46,336 nt of DNA from Streptomyces longispororuber (GCF_014656095.1 NZ_BNBT01000057.1:1-46336), one strand, 5' to 3'. Shown: positions 1 through 8,412, numbered from the stretch's first letter. The notes: generated by a model not told the origin, from the sequence alone. Numbers and translations are program-made.

Positions 1-1
1 G

Positions 2-901
2 CTCGCCCGGCTCGCCGCGACCCCGGTCCGGCGGCTGCTCGCGCGCCCCGAACTCCCGGCCGGGCGGGCCCCGGCCGCGCGCGGCCTGCCGCAGCGCACC
101 GTGGAGGGCTTCCTGCGCCCGCTCCTGTCGGCCCTGCTGTGCGACCCGGACCTGACGACGTCCAGCCGCTGCGCCGACCTGGCCCTGCACGCGTTCGCGC
201 GCGGCCGCCTCTGTCTGCCCGAGGGCGGCGCCGACGCCCTGCCCGAGCTGCTCGCGGCCGCGCTGCCGTCGGGGACGGTGCGCACCGGCGTCCGCGTCAC
301 CGCGGTGGCCGCCGACCGCGTCACGACCGCCGAGCACGGCGAGCTGACCTGCCGCGGCGTGCTCCTGGCCACCGACGCGCGCGCCGCCGCGGAGCTGCTG
401 CCGGGGCTGCGCGTGCCGTCGTTCCACCCGGTGACGGTGGTGCACCACGCGGTGCCGGAGCCGCCGCTCGCCGAGCCCGCGCTGCTCCTGGACGCCGACC
501 GGCGCGGCCCCGTCGCGCACACCGCGGTCGTCAGCCACGTCGACCCCACGCGCGCGCCCGCGGGCCGCGTCCTGGTGTCGTCGACGGTGCTGGGCCCGCC
601 GCCGGACGACCTCGACCGCACCGTCCTCGCCCACCTCGCCGAGCTGTACGGCACGCCGACCGACCGCTGGGAGCTGCTGGCGGCCCACCACACCCGCGAG
701 GCGGTGCCCGCGATGCCGCCGCCGCACGACCTGCGCCGTCCGGTGCGGCTCCTGTCGGGCCTGTACGTGTGCGGCGACCACCGCGACACCAGCACGGTGC
801 AGGGCGCCCTCCACTCGGGCCGCCGCGCCGCCCACGCGGCCCTGGCCGACCTGGGCGTCGAACCGGTCCCGAGCGAGGCCCCCCTCCCCACGGCAGCCTG
901 A
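2..901 (+). CDS. FAD-dependent amine oxidase-like oxidoreductase, 5'-truncated
   Basis: The frame is open from the left edge of the window, so the start and the N-terminal FAD-binding Rossmann motif lie outside. What remains (299 codons) is the substrate and C-terminal part of a flavin-containing amine oxidase, protoporphyrinogen-oxidase or phytoene-desaturase-like protein. Two things support this: the stretch around RTVEGFLRPLLSALL early in the visible part, and the C-terminal motif GLYVCGDHRDTSTVQGALHSG at about codons 251-271, which in this superfamily is the second flavin-contacting segment (G-D...S...GA..SG). Such enzymes oxidise amines or polyenes, and the substrate cannot be read from the sequence. 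Translation ends with TGA at 899-901. It converges on the NsdA-like regulator, with a GC hairpin between them. Confidence 0.8.
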   Translation, partial: LARLAATPVRRLLARPELPAGRAPAARGLPQRTVEGFLRPLLSALLCDPDLTTSSRCADLALHAFARGRLCLPEGGADALPELLAAALPSGTVRTGVRVTAVAADRVTTAEHGELTCRGVLLATDARAAAELLPGLRVPSFHPVTVVHHAVPEPPLAEPALLLDADRRGPVAHTAVVSHVDPTRAPAGRVLVSSTVLGPPPDDLDRTVLAHLAELYGTPTDRWELLAAHHTREAVPAMPPPHDLRRPVRLLSGLYVCGDHRDTSTVQGALHSGRRAAHAALADLGVEPVPSEAPLPTAA

Positions 902-907
902 ACGGAC

Positions 908-960
908 GCCCCCGTAAGGGGCGCGGGGAACGGCGCGCCCAGCCCCCACGCACCCGCAGC
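908..960. repeat. Dispersed intergenic repeat, copy 1
   Basis: About 50 bp just after the oxidoreductase stop. Its reverse complement aligns with 26690-26742: both contain the run GTTCCCCGCGCCCCTT preceded by a CTGCGGG...GGCTGG block. Very similar elements are common between genes in Streptomyces chromosomes. I see no coding content and no transposase, so this looks like a non-autonomous dispersed repeat that can fold back. Confidence 0.6.
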
Positions 961-987
961 GATCAAAGAGAGGGAAGTGGGGGGCGG

Positions 988-1010
988 GGGGCGCCCACCA
1001 GGGGCGCCCC
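988..1010. terminator. Bidirectional hairpin between convergent genes
   Basis: Inverted repeat GGGGCGCCC (988-996) / GGGCGCCCC (1002-1010) with a 5-nt loop, between the convergent oxidoreductase and NsdA-like regulator stops. There is no T-run, as is usual for high-GC terminators. Assigned from position and symmetry. Confidence 0.5.
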
Positions 1011-1013
1011 ACC

Positions 1014-2459
1014 TCACCCGAGCGCCGCGACCTTGTCGCGGTAGGCCCGCACGGGCGCCGCGTCCCGGTACGGCTCAAGGCGCCGCTCGAAGTCCCGTAC
1101 GTACTCCACGGCCCGCACCGAACGCATCTCCCCGGCTGCCTGCGCCGCCTCGGCGCCGAGCTGGCAGGCCTGTTCCAGCTCGCCGAGGCCCAGGCGCGAG
1201 GTGGCCAGGACGACGCGGCAGAAGAGCCGGGAGCGGGCGTAGCCGGGGGCCCTGAGCTGGAGGGAGCGCTCGGCGTGCTGGGCGGCGGCGCGGTACTGCT
1301 GGAGGTCGCGGTTGCAGTGCGCGAACTCGTCGGCGAGCTGGGCCTCGTCGAAGAACCGCGCCCAGTACGGCACCTCGTCGCCGGGCCGGGCCGCCTCCAG
1401 GGCGCGCTCGGCCCGCACCATGGACGCCGTACAGGCGCGCACCTCGCCGAGCACACCGTGCCCGCGTGCCTCGACGGCGTGCAGCAGGGCCTGCACGACG
1501 GGCGGGGCCGAGGAGCCGACGCCCTGCTGGGCGACGCGGGCGAGCTGCACGGCCTCGCGGCCGTGGCCGAGGTAGACGGCCTGCCGGCTCATGGTGACCA
1601 GCACGTAGGAGCCGTACGCCCGGTCGCCCGCGGCCTGCGACAGGCGCAGGGCCTGCACGAAGTACCGCTGGGCGAGGCCGTGCGCCGCGATGTCGTACGA
1701 CGTCCAGCCCGCGAGCCGGGTGAGGTCGGCGGCGGCCGCGAACAGACGGCGTCCGGCCTGTTCGTTGTACGTGCCGCGCAGCATCGGCTCGGCCTCGTGC
1801 TCCAGGTAGCGCACGAGGGCCTGGCGGGCGTGGCCGCCGCCGTAGGCGTGGTCGAGGGCGCGGAACAGCTCACCGACCGAGCGCAGGGCGGCGATGTCGC
1901 CGCCCGACACGCGGTGGCCGGGGCCGCGGTCGGTGTCGCGGCGCTGGCGGGGCACGCCGGGGCGGCCCTGCGGGGGCACCCGCGGGGTCTGCGGCGGCTC
2001 CCCGCCCCGGGCGACGCGCTCGTCGGCCCGGCCGATGAGCCAGTCCCGGCTGGGCACCACGAGCCCGGCCGGGGTGAAGGCGATCTTGCGCAGCTCGGCG
2101 TGGCTGCCGGAGTCCTTGCGCCACAGGCCGCCGACGATGTCGATGGCCTCCTCGGGCGTCGCCGCGAACTCCAGGCCTGCGTAGACGGGCGCGCACGCGT
2201 CGAGCCCGAGGTCCTGCGCCGACAGGCGGCGGCCGAGGCGGCGGGTGAAGACCTCGGCGATGAGCGCGGGTGTCGTGCCGCGCGGCTGCTGGCCGCGCAG
2301 CCACCGTGTGACCGATGTTTTGTCGTACCTGAGATCGAGCCCGTGTTCGAGCCCTAGCTGATCGACACGTCGGGCCAGGCCCGCATTGGAGAATCCGGCC
2401 TCCGCGATGAGTGCGGCGAGCTGGCGGTTGGGGGTGCGCTGCGGGGGTCGTTCCGTCAT
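1014..2459 (-). CDS. NsdA-like transcriptional regulator with TPR-type C-terminus
   Basis: A 481-residue protein. The N-terminal ~90 residues look like the DNA-binding part of the Streptomyces NsdA-type regulators: a helix-turn-helix (NRQLAALIAEAGFSNAGLAR) followed by the DKTSVTRWLRGQQPRGTTP segment that in this family reads TDTSRVRRWLxGENPR. The remainder is rich in Ala/Leu helices arranged like degenerate tetratricopeptide repeats. NsdA-like proteins are known as negative regulators of differentiation and antibiotic production, but the role of this paralogue is unknown. I chose ATG 2459 because the family-conserved sequence starts there and GGAG precedes it. Reading further upstream adds 37 unconserved residues. 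It is divergent from lipB, with 252 bp between the starts. Confidence 0.8.
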   Translation of the reverse strand: MTERPPQRTPNRQLAALIAEAGFSNAGLARRVDQLGLEHGLDLRYDKTSVTRWLRGQQPRGTTPALIAEVFTRRLGRRLSAQDLGLDACAPVYAGLEFAATPEEAIDIVGGLWRKDSGSHAELRKIAFTPAGLVVPSRDWLIGRADERVARGGEPPQTPRVPPQGRPGVPRQRRDTDRGPGHRVSGGDIAALRSVGELFRALDHAYGGGHARQALVRYLEHEAEPMLRGTYNEQAGRRLFAAAADLTRLAGWTSYDIAAHGLAQRYFVQALRLSQAAGDRAYGSYVLVTMSRQAVYLGHGREAVQLARVAQQGVGSSAPPVVQALLHAVEARGHGVLGEVRACTASMVRAERALEAARPGDEVPYWARFFDEAQLADEFAHCNRDLQQYRAAAQHAERSLQLRAPGYARSRLFCRVVLATSRLGLGELEQACQLGAEAAQAAGEMRSVRAVEYVRDFERRLEPYRDAAPVRAYRDKVAALG

Positions 2460-2640
2460 CAGCTGTGCGGTCTCCTGCCCTTTGGGCCTGCCTTGAGCAG
2501 CCCATATGGCCTCGTGAACGGCGTGAATGTAACGGCCTCCACGGCCCTCATCAGGGCCTTCAAGCCCCATTCATCCGATCGTGTGAGGATTGGCCGGACG
2601 GCTGACGGGCCGACGCCAGTCGTACAGTGGCGGGGGCGCG

Positions 2641-2697
2641 ATCCGTGCACGGTGAAGGTTTCCGTGCGCGGCGAGGTTCCGGTGCACGGTGAGATCA
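2641..2697. repeat. Imperfect 18-20 bp tandem repeat in the lipB leader
   Basis: Three degenerate copies of TCCGTGCACGGTGAAGGTT-like sequence directly before the lipB ribosome site (2641-2660, 2661-2678, 2679-2697). Two copies hold GTGCACGGTGA, and the first contains the palindrome CCGTGCACGG. It could be a repeated protein-binding site in the lipB / NsdA-like divergent region, but no regulator can be named. Confidence 0.45.
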
Positions 2698-2711
2698 GGG
2701 AGGCACGCGCC

Positions 2712-3509
2712 GTGGGCGAGTTGCGATTCATCCGGGTGGGCTTCGGCCCGGAGTACGTCGAGTACCAGGAGGCCTGGGACGAGCAGCGCCGCGTGCACGC
2801 GGCCCGGTTCGCGGACGAGGTGCCGGACACCTGCCTGCTCCTGGAGCACGCGCCGGTGTACACGGCGGGCCGGCGCACCGCGGACAGCGAGCGTCCGCTG
2901 GACGGCACGCCCGTCGTGGACGTGGACCGCGGCGGCAAGATCACCTGGCACGGACCGGGCCAGCTCGTCGGCTACCCGATCCAGAAACTGCCCCGTCCGG
3001 TGGACGTCGTAGCACATGTACGGCGCCTGGAAGAGGCACTTATCCGAACGTGTGCCGACTTCGGCCTCGCCACCACGCGCGTCGAGGGCCGCAGCGGCGT
3101 CTGGGTCCTCGGCGACCCGGTGGAGCGGCGCCCGGCGCTCGGCGGCCTCAGCCTGGACTTCGACCCGCGCCTGACGGACGACGAGTTCGACGCCCGCCTC
3201 AACGGCCCGGAGTACGCGCCCTCCAACGCGGGCCAGCGCCGCGAGGACCGCAAGGTCGCGGCGATCGGCATCCGCGTCGCGAAGGGCGTGACGATGCACG
3301 GCTTCTCGCTGAACGTGAACCCGGACAACACCTGGTTCGACAGGATCGTGCCGTGCGGGATCCGCGACGCGGGCGTGACGTCGATCGCCAACGAGCTGGG
3401 CCGTGACGTCACGATCGCCGAGGTGCTCCCGGTGGTGGAGAAGCACCTGCGCGACGTCCTGGAGAACGCGGAGCTGAAGCCGCGCGAGGTCGAGCCGGTC
3501 ACGGCGTAG
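2712..3509 (+). CDS. lipB: Lipoyl(octanoyl) transferase LipB
   Basis: Transfers octanoate from acyl-carrier protein to the lipoyl-domain lysine of 2-oxoacid dehydrogenases and the glycine cleavage H protein, in the cytoplasm. It is the first step of endogenous lipoate synthesis. The protein has 265 residues, the usual size for actinobacterial LipB. The family signature RGGKITWHGPGQLVGYP lies at residues 73-89, and the expected catalytic pair is present as Lys181 (in REDRKVAAIG) and Cys215 (in IVPCGIRDAG). The GTG start at 2712 has GGGAGG about 8 nt upstream and matches the family N-terminus. The frame is open further upstream but unconserved. lipA follows 192 bp downstream on the same strand and completes the pathway. 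Confidence 0.97.
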   Translation: MGELRFIRVGFGPEYVEYQEAWDEQRRVHAARFADEVPDTCLLLEHAPVYTAGRRTADSERPLDGTPVVDVDRGGKITWHGPGQLVGYPIQKLPRPVDVVAHVRRLEEALIRTCADFGLATTRVEGRSGVWVLGDPVERRPALGGLSLDFDPRLTDDEFDARLNGPEYAPSNAGQRREDRKVAAIGIRVAKGVTMHGFSLNVNPDNTWFDRIVPCGIRDAGVTSIANELGRDVTIAEVLPVVEKHLRDVLENAELKPREVEPVTA

Positions 3510-3701
3510 CACGGGCGGCCGGACGGCGCGACCGGAGAGTGCCGCCGGGCGGCGTGCGCGGCCCGGCGCCCGGCGGACGGCCCCCGCGGCCCCTGGGCGG
3601 GGAATGCACCCGCGTACCCGAAGGTTGCCCGGGGGCAAGGCCGGAATGAGTACGGGCGTACGCTGGTGTGCGCCGAGGAATCGAAGATGAGGGAGTCGGT
3701 C

Positions 3702-4667
3702 GTGTCCGCAGTCGCACCCGACGGACGCAAGATGCTGCGCCTGGAGGTCCGGAACGCCCAGACCCCCATCGAGCGCAAGCCCGAGTGGATCAAGACCCGG
3801 GCGAAGATGGGTCCCGAGTACAACGCCCTGCAGAAACTCGTCAAGAGCGAGGGCCTGCACACGGTCTGCCAGGAGGCGGGCTGTCCCAACATCTACGAGT
3901 GCTGGGAGGACCGGGAGGCGACGTTCCTCATCGGCGGCGACCAGTGCACGCGGCGCTGCGACTTCTGCCAGATCGACACCGGCAAGCCGCAGGCCCTGGA
4001 CCGGGACGAGCCCCGCCGCGTCGGCGAGTCCGTCGTCACCATGGACCTGAACTACGCCACGATCACCGGCGTCGCCCGCGACGACCTGGAGGACGGCGGC
4101 GCCTGGCTGTACGCGGAGACCGTGCGCCAGATCCACGCCATGACCGCGGAGCGCGAGGCCGGCCACACCAAGGTCGAGCTCCTCATCCCGGACTTCAACG
4201 CCGAGCCCGACCAGCTCGCCGAGGTCTTCTCGTCCCGCCCCGAGGTCCTCGCGCACAACGTCGAGACGGTGCCGCGCATCTTCAAGCGCATCCGCCCCGG
4301 CTTCCGCTACGAGCGCTCCCTGAAGGTCATCACCGAGGCCCGCGCGGCCGGCCTGGTGACCAAGTCCAACCTGATCCTCGGCATGGGCGAGGAGCGCGCG
4401 GAGATCAGCGAGGCGCTCCAGCAGCTCCACGACGCGGGCTGCGAGCTCATCACGATCACCCAGTACCTGCGCCCGTCGGTGCGCCACCACCCGGTGGAGC
4501 GCTGGGTCAAGCCGCAGGAGTTCGTGGAGCTCAAGGAGGAGGCCGAGGAGATCGGCTTCTCCGGCGTCATGTCGGGCCCGCTGGTCCGCTCCTCGTACCG
4601 CGCGGGGCGGCTGTACCAGATGGCGATCGAGCGGCGCGGCGCGTACGTGGCCTCGCAGGCGGTCTGA
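3702..4667 (+). CDS. lipA: Lipoyl synthase LipA (radical SAM)
   Basis: Inserts two sulfur atoms into protein-bound octanoyl chains, using S-adenosylmethionine and two [4Fe-4S] clusters. The protein has 321 residues. The auxiliary cluster ligands are Cys56, Cys61 and Cys67 (C-x4-C-x5-C). The radical SAM cluster ligands are Cys82, Cys86 and Cys89 (C-x3-C-x2-C, CTRRCDFC). The C-terminal RSSYRAG motif typical of lipoyl synthases follows GPLV near the end; its serine is a ligand of the auxiliary cluster. The GTG at 3702, with AGGGAG 6 nt upstream, gives the conserved N-terminus. ATG 3687 in the same frame is a less likely start. Expression is probably coordinated with lipB, either by read-through or from a promoter in the 192-bp gap. 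Confidence 0.97.
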   Translation: MSAVAPDGRKMLRLEVRNAQTPIERKPEWIKTRAKMGPEYNALQKLVKSEGLHTVCQEAGCPNIYECWEDREATFLIGGDQCTRRCDFCQIDTGKPQALDRDEPRRVGESVVTMDLNYATITGVARDDLEDGGAWLYAETVRQIHAMTAEREAGHTKVELLIPDFNAEPDQLAEVFSSRPEVLAHNVETVPRIFKRIRPGFRYERSLKVITEARAAGLVTKSNLILGMGEERAEISEALQQLHDAGCELITITQYLRPSVRHHPVERWVKPQEFVELKEEAEEIGFSGVMSGPLVRSSYRAGRLYQMAIERRGAYVASQAV

Positions 4668-4701
4668 CACCGGCTCCCCGGTCCGGCCGCGCCGTCCGGC
4701 T

Positions 4702-4830
4702 CCGGTCGGCCACGGCTCCGGCTCCTCGGTCGGGCCCCGGTCGGCCACGGCTCCGGCTCGGCCCCGCGGCCCGGCTTTGGCCCGGTTCCGGTTCCGGCCC
4801 GGTTCCGGCTCGGCTCCGGTTCCGGCGGGG
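4702..4830. repeat. Short direct repeats of CGGTCGGCCACGGCTCCGG type
   Basis: A 23-bp unit beginning CCGGTCGGCCACGGCTCCGG occurs exactly at 4702-4724 and again at 4737-4759. It is followed by a run of GGTTCCGG / GGCTCCGG words to about 4830. This is a low-complexity array without coding potential that I can support. Confidence 0.6.
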
Positions 4831-4903
4831 CGCGGCCCCGAGCCCGGGCCGCCACCGTGTGAATCCGCGCACAAGCGACTACCGCCCAGTAATGGCCGAG
4901 AAA

Positions 4904-4952
4904 ACGCGGCCCGTACGGTCCCCGCAGGTGAGGGGGACCGTACGGGCCGCGT
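4904..4952 (+). terminator. Perfect 20-bp inverted repeat downstream of lipA
   Basis: Arms 4904-4923 (ACGCGGCCCGTACGGTCCCC) and 4933-4952 are exact reverse complements with a 9-nt loop. This is a very stable hairpin about 240 bp after the lipA stop and before the next promoter, so it fits a lipBA terminator. No T-run follows. Confidence 0.65.
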
Positions 4953-4990
4953 CAGCGTTCGGGGCCCTCGCGTCAAGGTTTCATCGGCGT

Positions 4991-5019
4991 TTGACCGCTC
5001 AGTCACGTCCTGGTAACAC
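4991..5019 (+). promoter_or_regulatory. Possible housekeeping sigma promoter
   Basis: TTGACC (4991-4996), a 17-nt spacer, then TAACAC (5014-5019). The -35 is close to the streptomycete housekeeping TTGAC consensus and the -10 is a partial match to TANNNT. It would drive the small gene at 5177 and perhaps the DUF4191 gene. Assigned from sequence similarity only. Confidence 0.35.
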
Positions 5020-5176
5020 CAATCAGTGACGCTGGAACTACCGCACGTAGAGCCTTACCCAGAGCCCTGGCGGCGGTCCCAGCACTGGCCCCCACCGCAC
5101 GACGCTGTGCCAGCGAGAGCCACTCGTAGCGTTCCCCCGTTCAACCATCGCTTCTCGGATCTCGGAGGGCATCACC

Positions 5177-5380
5177 ATGCAGGCCGCGCCCGTTCGCGCC
5201 ACCGCCATTCCGTCCGTCACCGACGCGCTCCGCGCCGTCGAGTCGCTGCTCATGAGCGGCGGCCAGCGCACCGCACGCCGCAACGCCTGGACGTCCGTCC
5301 TCGAGGACCGGCGCCGGGCGAAGGACCGGGTCGAGGCCCAGCGCGTGCTGGAGGAGGCGGGAGGAACCCGCACGTCGTAG
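5177..5380 (+). CDS. Small conserved Streptomyces protein
   Basis: A 67-residue protein with no signal peptide or membrane segment. The N-terminal half is Ala/Val-rich, and residues ~38-60 (RRNAWTSVLEDRRRAKDRVEAQ) are highly charged and predicted helical. A small protein of this kind sits between lipA and the DUF4191 gene in other Streptomyces, from memory of that gene order. The ATG is preceded by CGGAGGG at good spacing, so it is probably translated. No function can be assigned. The DUF4191 gene begins 29 bp downstream, so the two are likely co-transcribed. Confidence 0.75.
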   Translation: MQAAPVRATAIPSVTDALRAVESLLMSGGQRTARRNAWTSVLEDRRRAKDRVEAQRVLEEAGGTRTS

Positions 5381-5409
5381 TCGCCCGCGCGGACACGTAG
5401 ACTCAGGGC

Positions 5410-6114
5410 ATGGCGAGGAAGGAAACCACCGCGGCGGACGCCGCGGCGAACCCGGGGCGACTCAAGCAGATCGCTCTGACGTACAAGATGACCCGGCGGA
5501 CCGACTCCAAGATCGGTCTCATCATCGCGGCTGTGGGAATCGTCACCTTCGGTGTCTTCCTCGCGATCGGCTTCTGGATCGACCACCCGATCTATCTCGG
5601 CATCCTGGGCTTCGTGCTCGCCTTCCTCGCGATGGCGATCGTCTTCGGACGCCGCGCCGAGCGGGCGGCCTTCGGCCAGATGGAGGGCCAGCCCGGCGCG
5701 GCGGCCGCGGTGCTCGACAAGATCGGCCGCGGCTGGACGACGACCCCCGCGGTCGCGATGAACCGCAGCCAGGACGTGGTGCACCGGACCGTCGGCAAGG
5801 CCGGCATCGTCCTGGTCGCCGAGGGCAACCCGAACCGCGTGAAGCCCCTGCTGGCCGCCGAGAAGAAGAAGATGGCCCGCATCGTGGCCGACGTCCCCGT
5901 GCACGTGGTGACCGTCGGCACCGGCGAGGGCCAGGTCGAGCTGAAGAAGCTGCGCACGACGCTCCTGAAGCTGCCGCGCGTCCTCCAGGGCCCGCAGGTG
6001 ACGGCGACCAACGACCGCCTGAAGGCCATGGGCGACCTGATGAGCAACATGCCGCTGCCCAAGGGGCCCATGCCGAAGAACGTACGGATGCCGCGCGGGC
6101 CGAAGATGCGCTAG
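5410..6114 (+). CDS. DUF4191 family membrane protein
   Basis: A 234-residue protein with two transmembrane helices near the N-terminus (about residues 35-55 and 61-79) and a long basic cytoplasmic C-terminus ending in a Pro/Met/Arg-rich tail. This layout fits the actinobacterial DUF4191 family. The function is unknown. The C-terminal part (about residues 115-185) is predicted mixed alpha/beta. The start is ATG 5410 with only a weak GGG ribosome site. It ends just before a strong rho-independent-like hairpin. It is conserved between lipA and glnA, but a role in either pathway is unproven. Confidence 0.85.
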   Translation: MARKETTAADAAANPGRLKQIALTYKMTRRTDSKIGLIIAAVGIVTFGVFLAIGFWIDHPIYLGILGFVLAFLAMAIVFGRRAERAAFGQMEGQPGAAAAVLDKIGRGWTTTPAVAMNRSQDVVHRTVGKAGIVLVAEGNPNRVKPLLAAEKKKMARIVADVPVHVVTVGTGEGQVELKKLRTTLLKLPRVLQGPQVTATNDRLKAMGDLMSNMPLPKGPMPKNVRMPRGPKMR

Positions 6115-6133
6115 CGCGTCCGCGCATACGGAG

Positions 6134-6173
6134 ACGGGGCGGGCCGGGACCTTCGGGTTCCGGCCCGCCCCGT
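6134..6173 (+). terminator. Strong hairpin terminator after the DUF4191 gene
   Basis: 18-bp arms 6134-6151 (ACGGGGCGGGCCGGGACC) and 6156-6173 with one G-U wobble, closed by a TTCG tetraloop and followed by TTCTCCT. This is close to a textbook intrinsic terminator for a high-GC genome. Confidence 0.85.
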
Positions 6174-6197
6174 TTCTCCTGTGCACGCGGCGCTCCC

Positions 6198-6234
6198 ATG
6201 TGTACGCGGGGCGGGGCCCGGCGCGCGTACACAT
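6198..6234. terminator. Inverted repeat between convergent DUF4191 and RDD genes
   Basis: Perfect 11-bp arms ATGTGTACGCG (6198-6208) and CGCGTACACAT (6224-6234) with a 15-nt loop, 45 bp past the RDD gene stop on the minus strand. Probably the RDD terminator; a regulator-binding palindrome is the alternative. Confidence 0.5.
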
Positions 6235-6278
6235 ACGCGCTTGCGCGGGGAGGGGGACGGGACCGGAAGGCAGGGCAG

Positions 6279-6746
6279 CTAGATGCGTACCTGCACCGCG
6301 CGGGCGAGGCGGTCGTGGAGGCCGCGCCCATCGCGGTCCCAGATGATGGCCGGGATGCCGAGGCAGAGCAGCAGGCTGCGCACCACCACGCGACCGAAGC
6401 CGAGGCGGCCCCCGTCCTCGGCGACGACGCGCAGGCCGAGGAGGCGCTTGCCCGGCGTGCAGCCGACCGTGCCGACCGTCAGGACGCTCATCACGAGGAG
6501 CAGGCCGAGCGCCCAGTTGCCCATGGCCTGGGGGTTGTCGCGGGCGAACAGGCCGTACGCGATCACCATGCACAGGGCCCAGTCGACGGCGATCGCCCCG
6601 ATGCGGCGGCCGGGGCGCGCGATGGAGCCGGGGCCCTCCTCGGGCAGCCCGAGCTGCTCGCCCCGGTACCCGAAGTCGACGCCCGCGTCCTCCGCGGCCG
6701 CGCGCGGGCCGGAGAGCCACGATCCGATTGCTTGCCTGTTGTCCAC
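6279..6746 (-). CDS. RDD family membrane protein
   Basis: A 155-residue integral membrane protein. The RDD signature is visible: Arg47/Arg48 before helix one (about residues 49-67), Asp55 within it, a second helix (about 80-96), then TPGKRLLGLRVV at 97-108 and a third helix near 120-137 ending in DRDGRGLHDRLA. RDD proteins are small membrane proteins, some of them Na+/H+ antiporters, but most have no known role. The start is GTG 6746 with a weak ribosome site. It is divergent from glnA, so its promoter region overlaps the glnA control region. Confidence 0.85.
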   Translation of the reverse strand: MDNRQAIGSWLSGPRAAAEDAGVDFGYRGEQLGLPEEGPGSIARPGRRIGAIAVDWALCMVIAYGLFARDNPQAMGNWALGLLLVMSVLTVGTVGCTPGKRLLGLRVVAEDGGRLGFGRVVVRSLLLCLGIPAIIWDRDGRGLHDRLARAVQVRI

Positions 6747-6866
6747 CCGTCCACGGTACTGCGCCCGTGGCGGTCCGAGGACGGCCGGGTCCTGGTCGCC
6801 GGGGGCCCGCGGCGGGGTGCGACCGGCCGGAAGGGGCCGTTCGCGGGCGTGGCACCCCGTGCCCGG

Positions 6867-6904
6867 TTAACTTCGGCGAAACAATCGGGTCACGCCGGAG
6901 AAAT
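6867..6904 (+). promoter_or_regulatory. Double GlnR box upstream of glnA
   Basis: Four half-sites with exact 6-nt spacing: TTAAC (6867-6871), GAAAC (6878-6882), GTCAC (6889-6893), GAAAT (6900-6904). This matches the published Streptomyces GlnR consensus gTnAc-n6-GaAAc repeated twice. The site ends about 98 bp before the glnA start, where an activator would act under nitrogen limitation. The spacing match is seen directly; binding is inferred. Confidence 0.8.
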
Positions 6905-7002
6905 CCCCCGTCCCTATGGTCGGGTCCCAGCGTGTGCCACCGCACCGGCCGCACGACCGAGCTGCAACCCCGCTCCTCCTGGGCGGGAGTAGGAGGAGCT
7001 GG

Positions 7003-8412
7003 ATGTTCCAGAACGCCGACGAAGCCAAGAAGTTCCTCGCGGATGAGGACGTGAAGTTCGTAGACGTCCGCTTCTGCGACCTGCCGGGCGTGATGCAGCA
7101 CTTCACGGTGCCGGCCGAGGCGTTCGACCCGGCGGAGGAGCTGGCCTTCGACGGCTCGTCCATCCGCGGCTTCCAGGCCATCCACGAGTCCGACATGGCG
7201 CTGCGCGCCGACCTGTCGACGGCCCGCGTGGACCCCTTCCGGCGCGACAAGACGCTGAACGTCAACTTCTTCATCCACGACCCGATCACGGGCGAGCAGT
7301 ACTCCCGCGACCCGCGCAACGTGGCCAAGAAGGCCGAGGCGTACCTGGCCTCCACCGGCATCGCGGACACCGCGTACTTCGGCCCCGAGGCCGAGTTCTA
7401 CGTCTTCGACTCGGTGCGCTTCGAGACCTCCGCCAACCGCTCGATCTACGAGATCGACTCCGAGGCCGGCGCCTGGAACACCGGCGCGGTCGAGAACAAC
7501 CGCGGCTACAAGGTCCGCTACAAGGGCGGCTACTTCCCGGCCCCGCCGGTCGACCACTTCGCCGACCTGCGCGCGGAGATCTCCCTGGAGCTGGACAAGC
7601 AGGGCCTGAAGGTGGAGCGCCAGCACCACGAGGTGGGCACGGCGGGCCAGGCGGAGATCAACTACAAGTTCAACACGCTGCTCGCCGCGGCCGACGACCT
7701 GATGCTCTTCAAGTACATCGTGAAGAACGTCGCGTGGCGCAACGGCAAGACCGCGACCTTCATGCCGAAGCCGATCTTCGGCGACAACGGCTCGGGCATG
7801 CACGTCCACCAGTCCCTCTGGTCCGGCGGCGAGCCGCTCTTCTACGACGAGCAGGGCTACGCGGGCCTGTCGGACACCGCCCGCTACTACATCGGCGGCA
7901 TCCTCAAGCACGCCCCGTCGCTGCTGGCCTTCACCAACCCCACGGTGAACTCCTACCACCGCCTGGTCCCCGGCTTCGAGGCCCCGGTCAACCTGGTCTA
8001 CTCGCAGCGCAACCGCTCCGCCGCGATGCGCATCCCGATCACGGGCTCCAACCCGAAGGCCAAGCGCGTCGAGTTCCGCGCCCCTGACCCGTCCTCCAAC
8101 CCGTACCTGGCGTTCTCCGCCCTGCTCCTGGCGGGCCTCGACGGCGTCAAGAACAAGATCGAGCCGGCCGAGCCGATCGACAAGGACCTCTACGAGCTCG
8201 CCCCCGAGGAGCACGCGGGCGTCGCCCAGGTCCCGACCTCCCTCCCCGCGGTTCTCGACGCCCTGGAGGCGGACAACGAGTACCTCCAGGCGGGCGGCGT
8301 CTTCACGTCCGACCTCATCGAGACCTGGATCGACTACAAGCGCACCAACGAAATCGCCCCGATCCAGCTCCGCCCGCACCCGCACGAGTTCGAGCTGTAC
8401 TTCGACCTCTAG
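7003..8412 (+). CDS. glnA: Glutamine synthetase type I (GSI-beta)
   Basis: Makes glutamine from glutamate, ammonia and ATP as a cytoplasmic dodecamer. The protein has 469 residues, exactly the usual streptomycete GlnA size. Visible motifs are the N-terminal beta-grasp with FDGSSIRGF, the metal ligands in GPEAEFYVFD (Glu129, Glu131), NGSGMHVHQS around His267, the NRSAAMRIP segment, and the adenylylation site Tyr397 in DKDLYELAPEE. Tyr397 makes it a target of GlnE, whose gene lies at the other end of this window. The start is ATG 7003 with GGAGGAG upstream. It is transcribed alone: a GlnR double box lies before it and a strong hairpin after it. Confidence 0.98.
   Translation: MFQNADEAKKFLADEDVKFVDVRFCDLPGVMQHFTVPAEAFDPAEELAFDGSSIRGFQAIHESDMALRADLSTARVDPFRRDKTLNVNFFIHDPITGEQYSRDPRNVAKKAEAYLASTGIADTAYFGPEAEFYVFDSVRFETSANRSIYEIDSEAGAWNTGAVENNRGYKVRYKGGYFPAPPVDHFADLRAEISLELDKQGLKVERQHHEVGTAGQAEINYKFNTLLAAADDLMLFKYIVKNVAWRNGKTATFMPKPIFGDNGSGMHVHQSLWSGGEPLFYDEQGYAGLSDTARYYIGGILKHAPSLLAFTNPTVNSYHRLVPGFEAPVNLVYSQRNRSAAMRIPITGSNPKAKRVEFRAPDPSSNPYLAFSALLLAGLDGVKNKIEPAEPIDKDLYELAPEEHAGVAQVPTSLPAVLDALEADNEYLQAGGVFTSDLIETWIDYKRTNEIAPIQLRPHPHEFELYFDL

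Larger units (their letters stand above)
4668..5176. other. Intergenic region after lipA (509 bp)
   Basis: No convincing gene. In order it holds a GC-rich repetitive stretch (4690-4850), a perfect 20-bp inverted repeat (4904-4952), a possible promoter (4991-5019) and about 150 bp of leader for the small gene at 5177. Open frames across it have no family resemblance and are explained by base bias. Confidence 0.6.
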
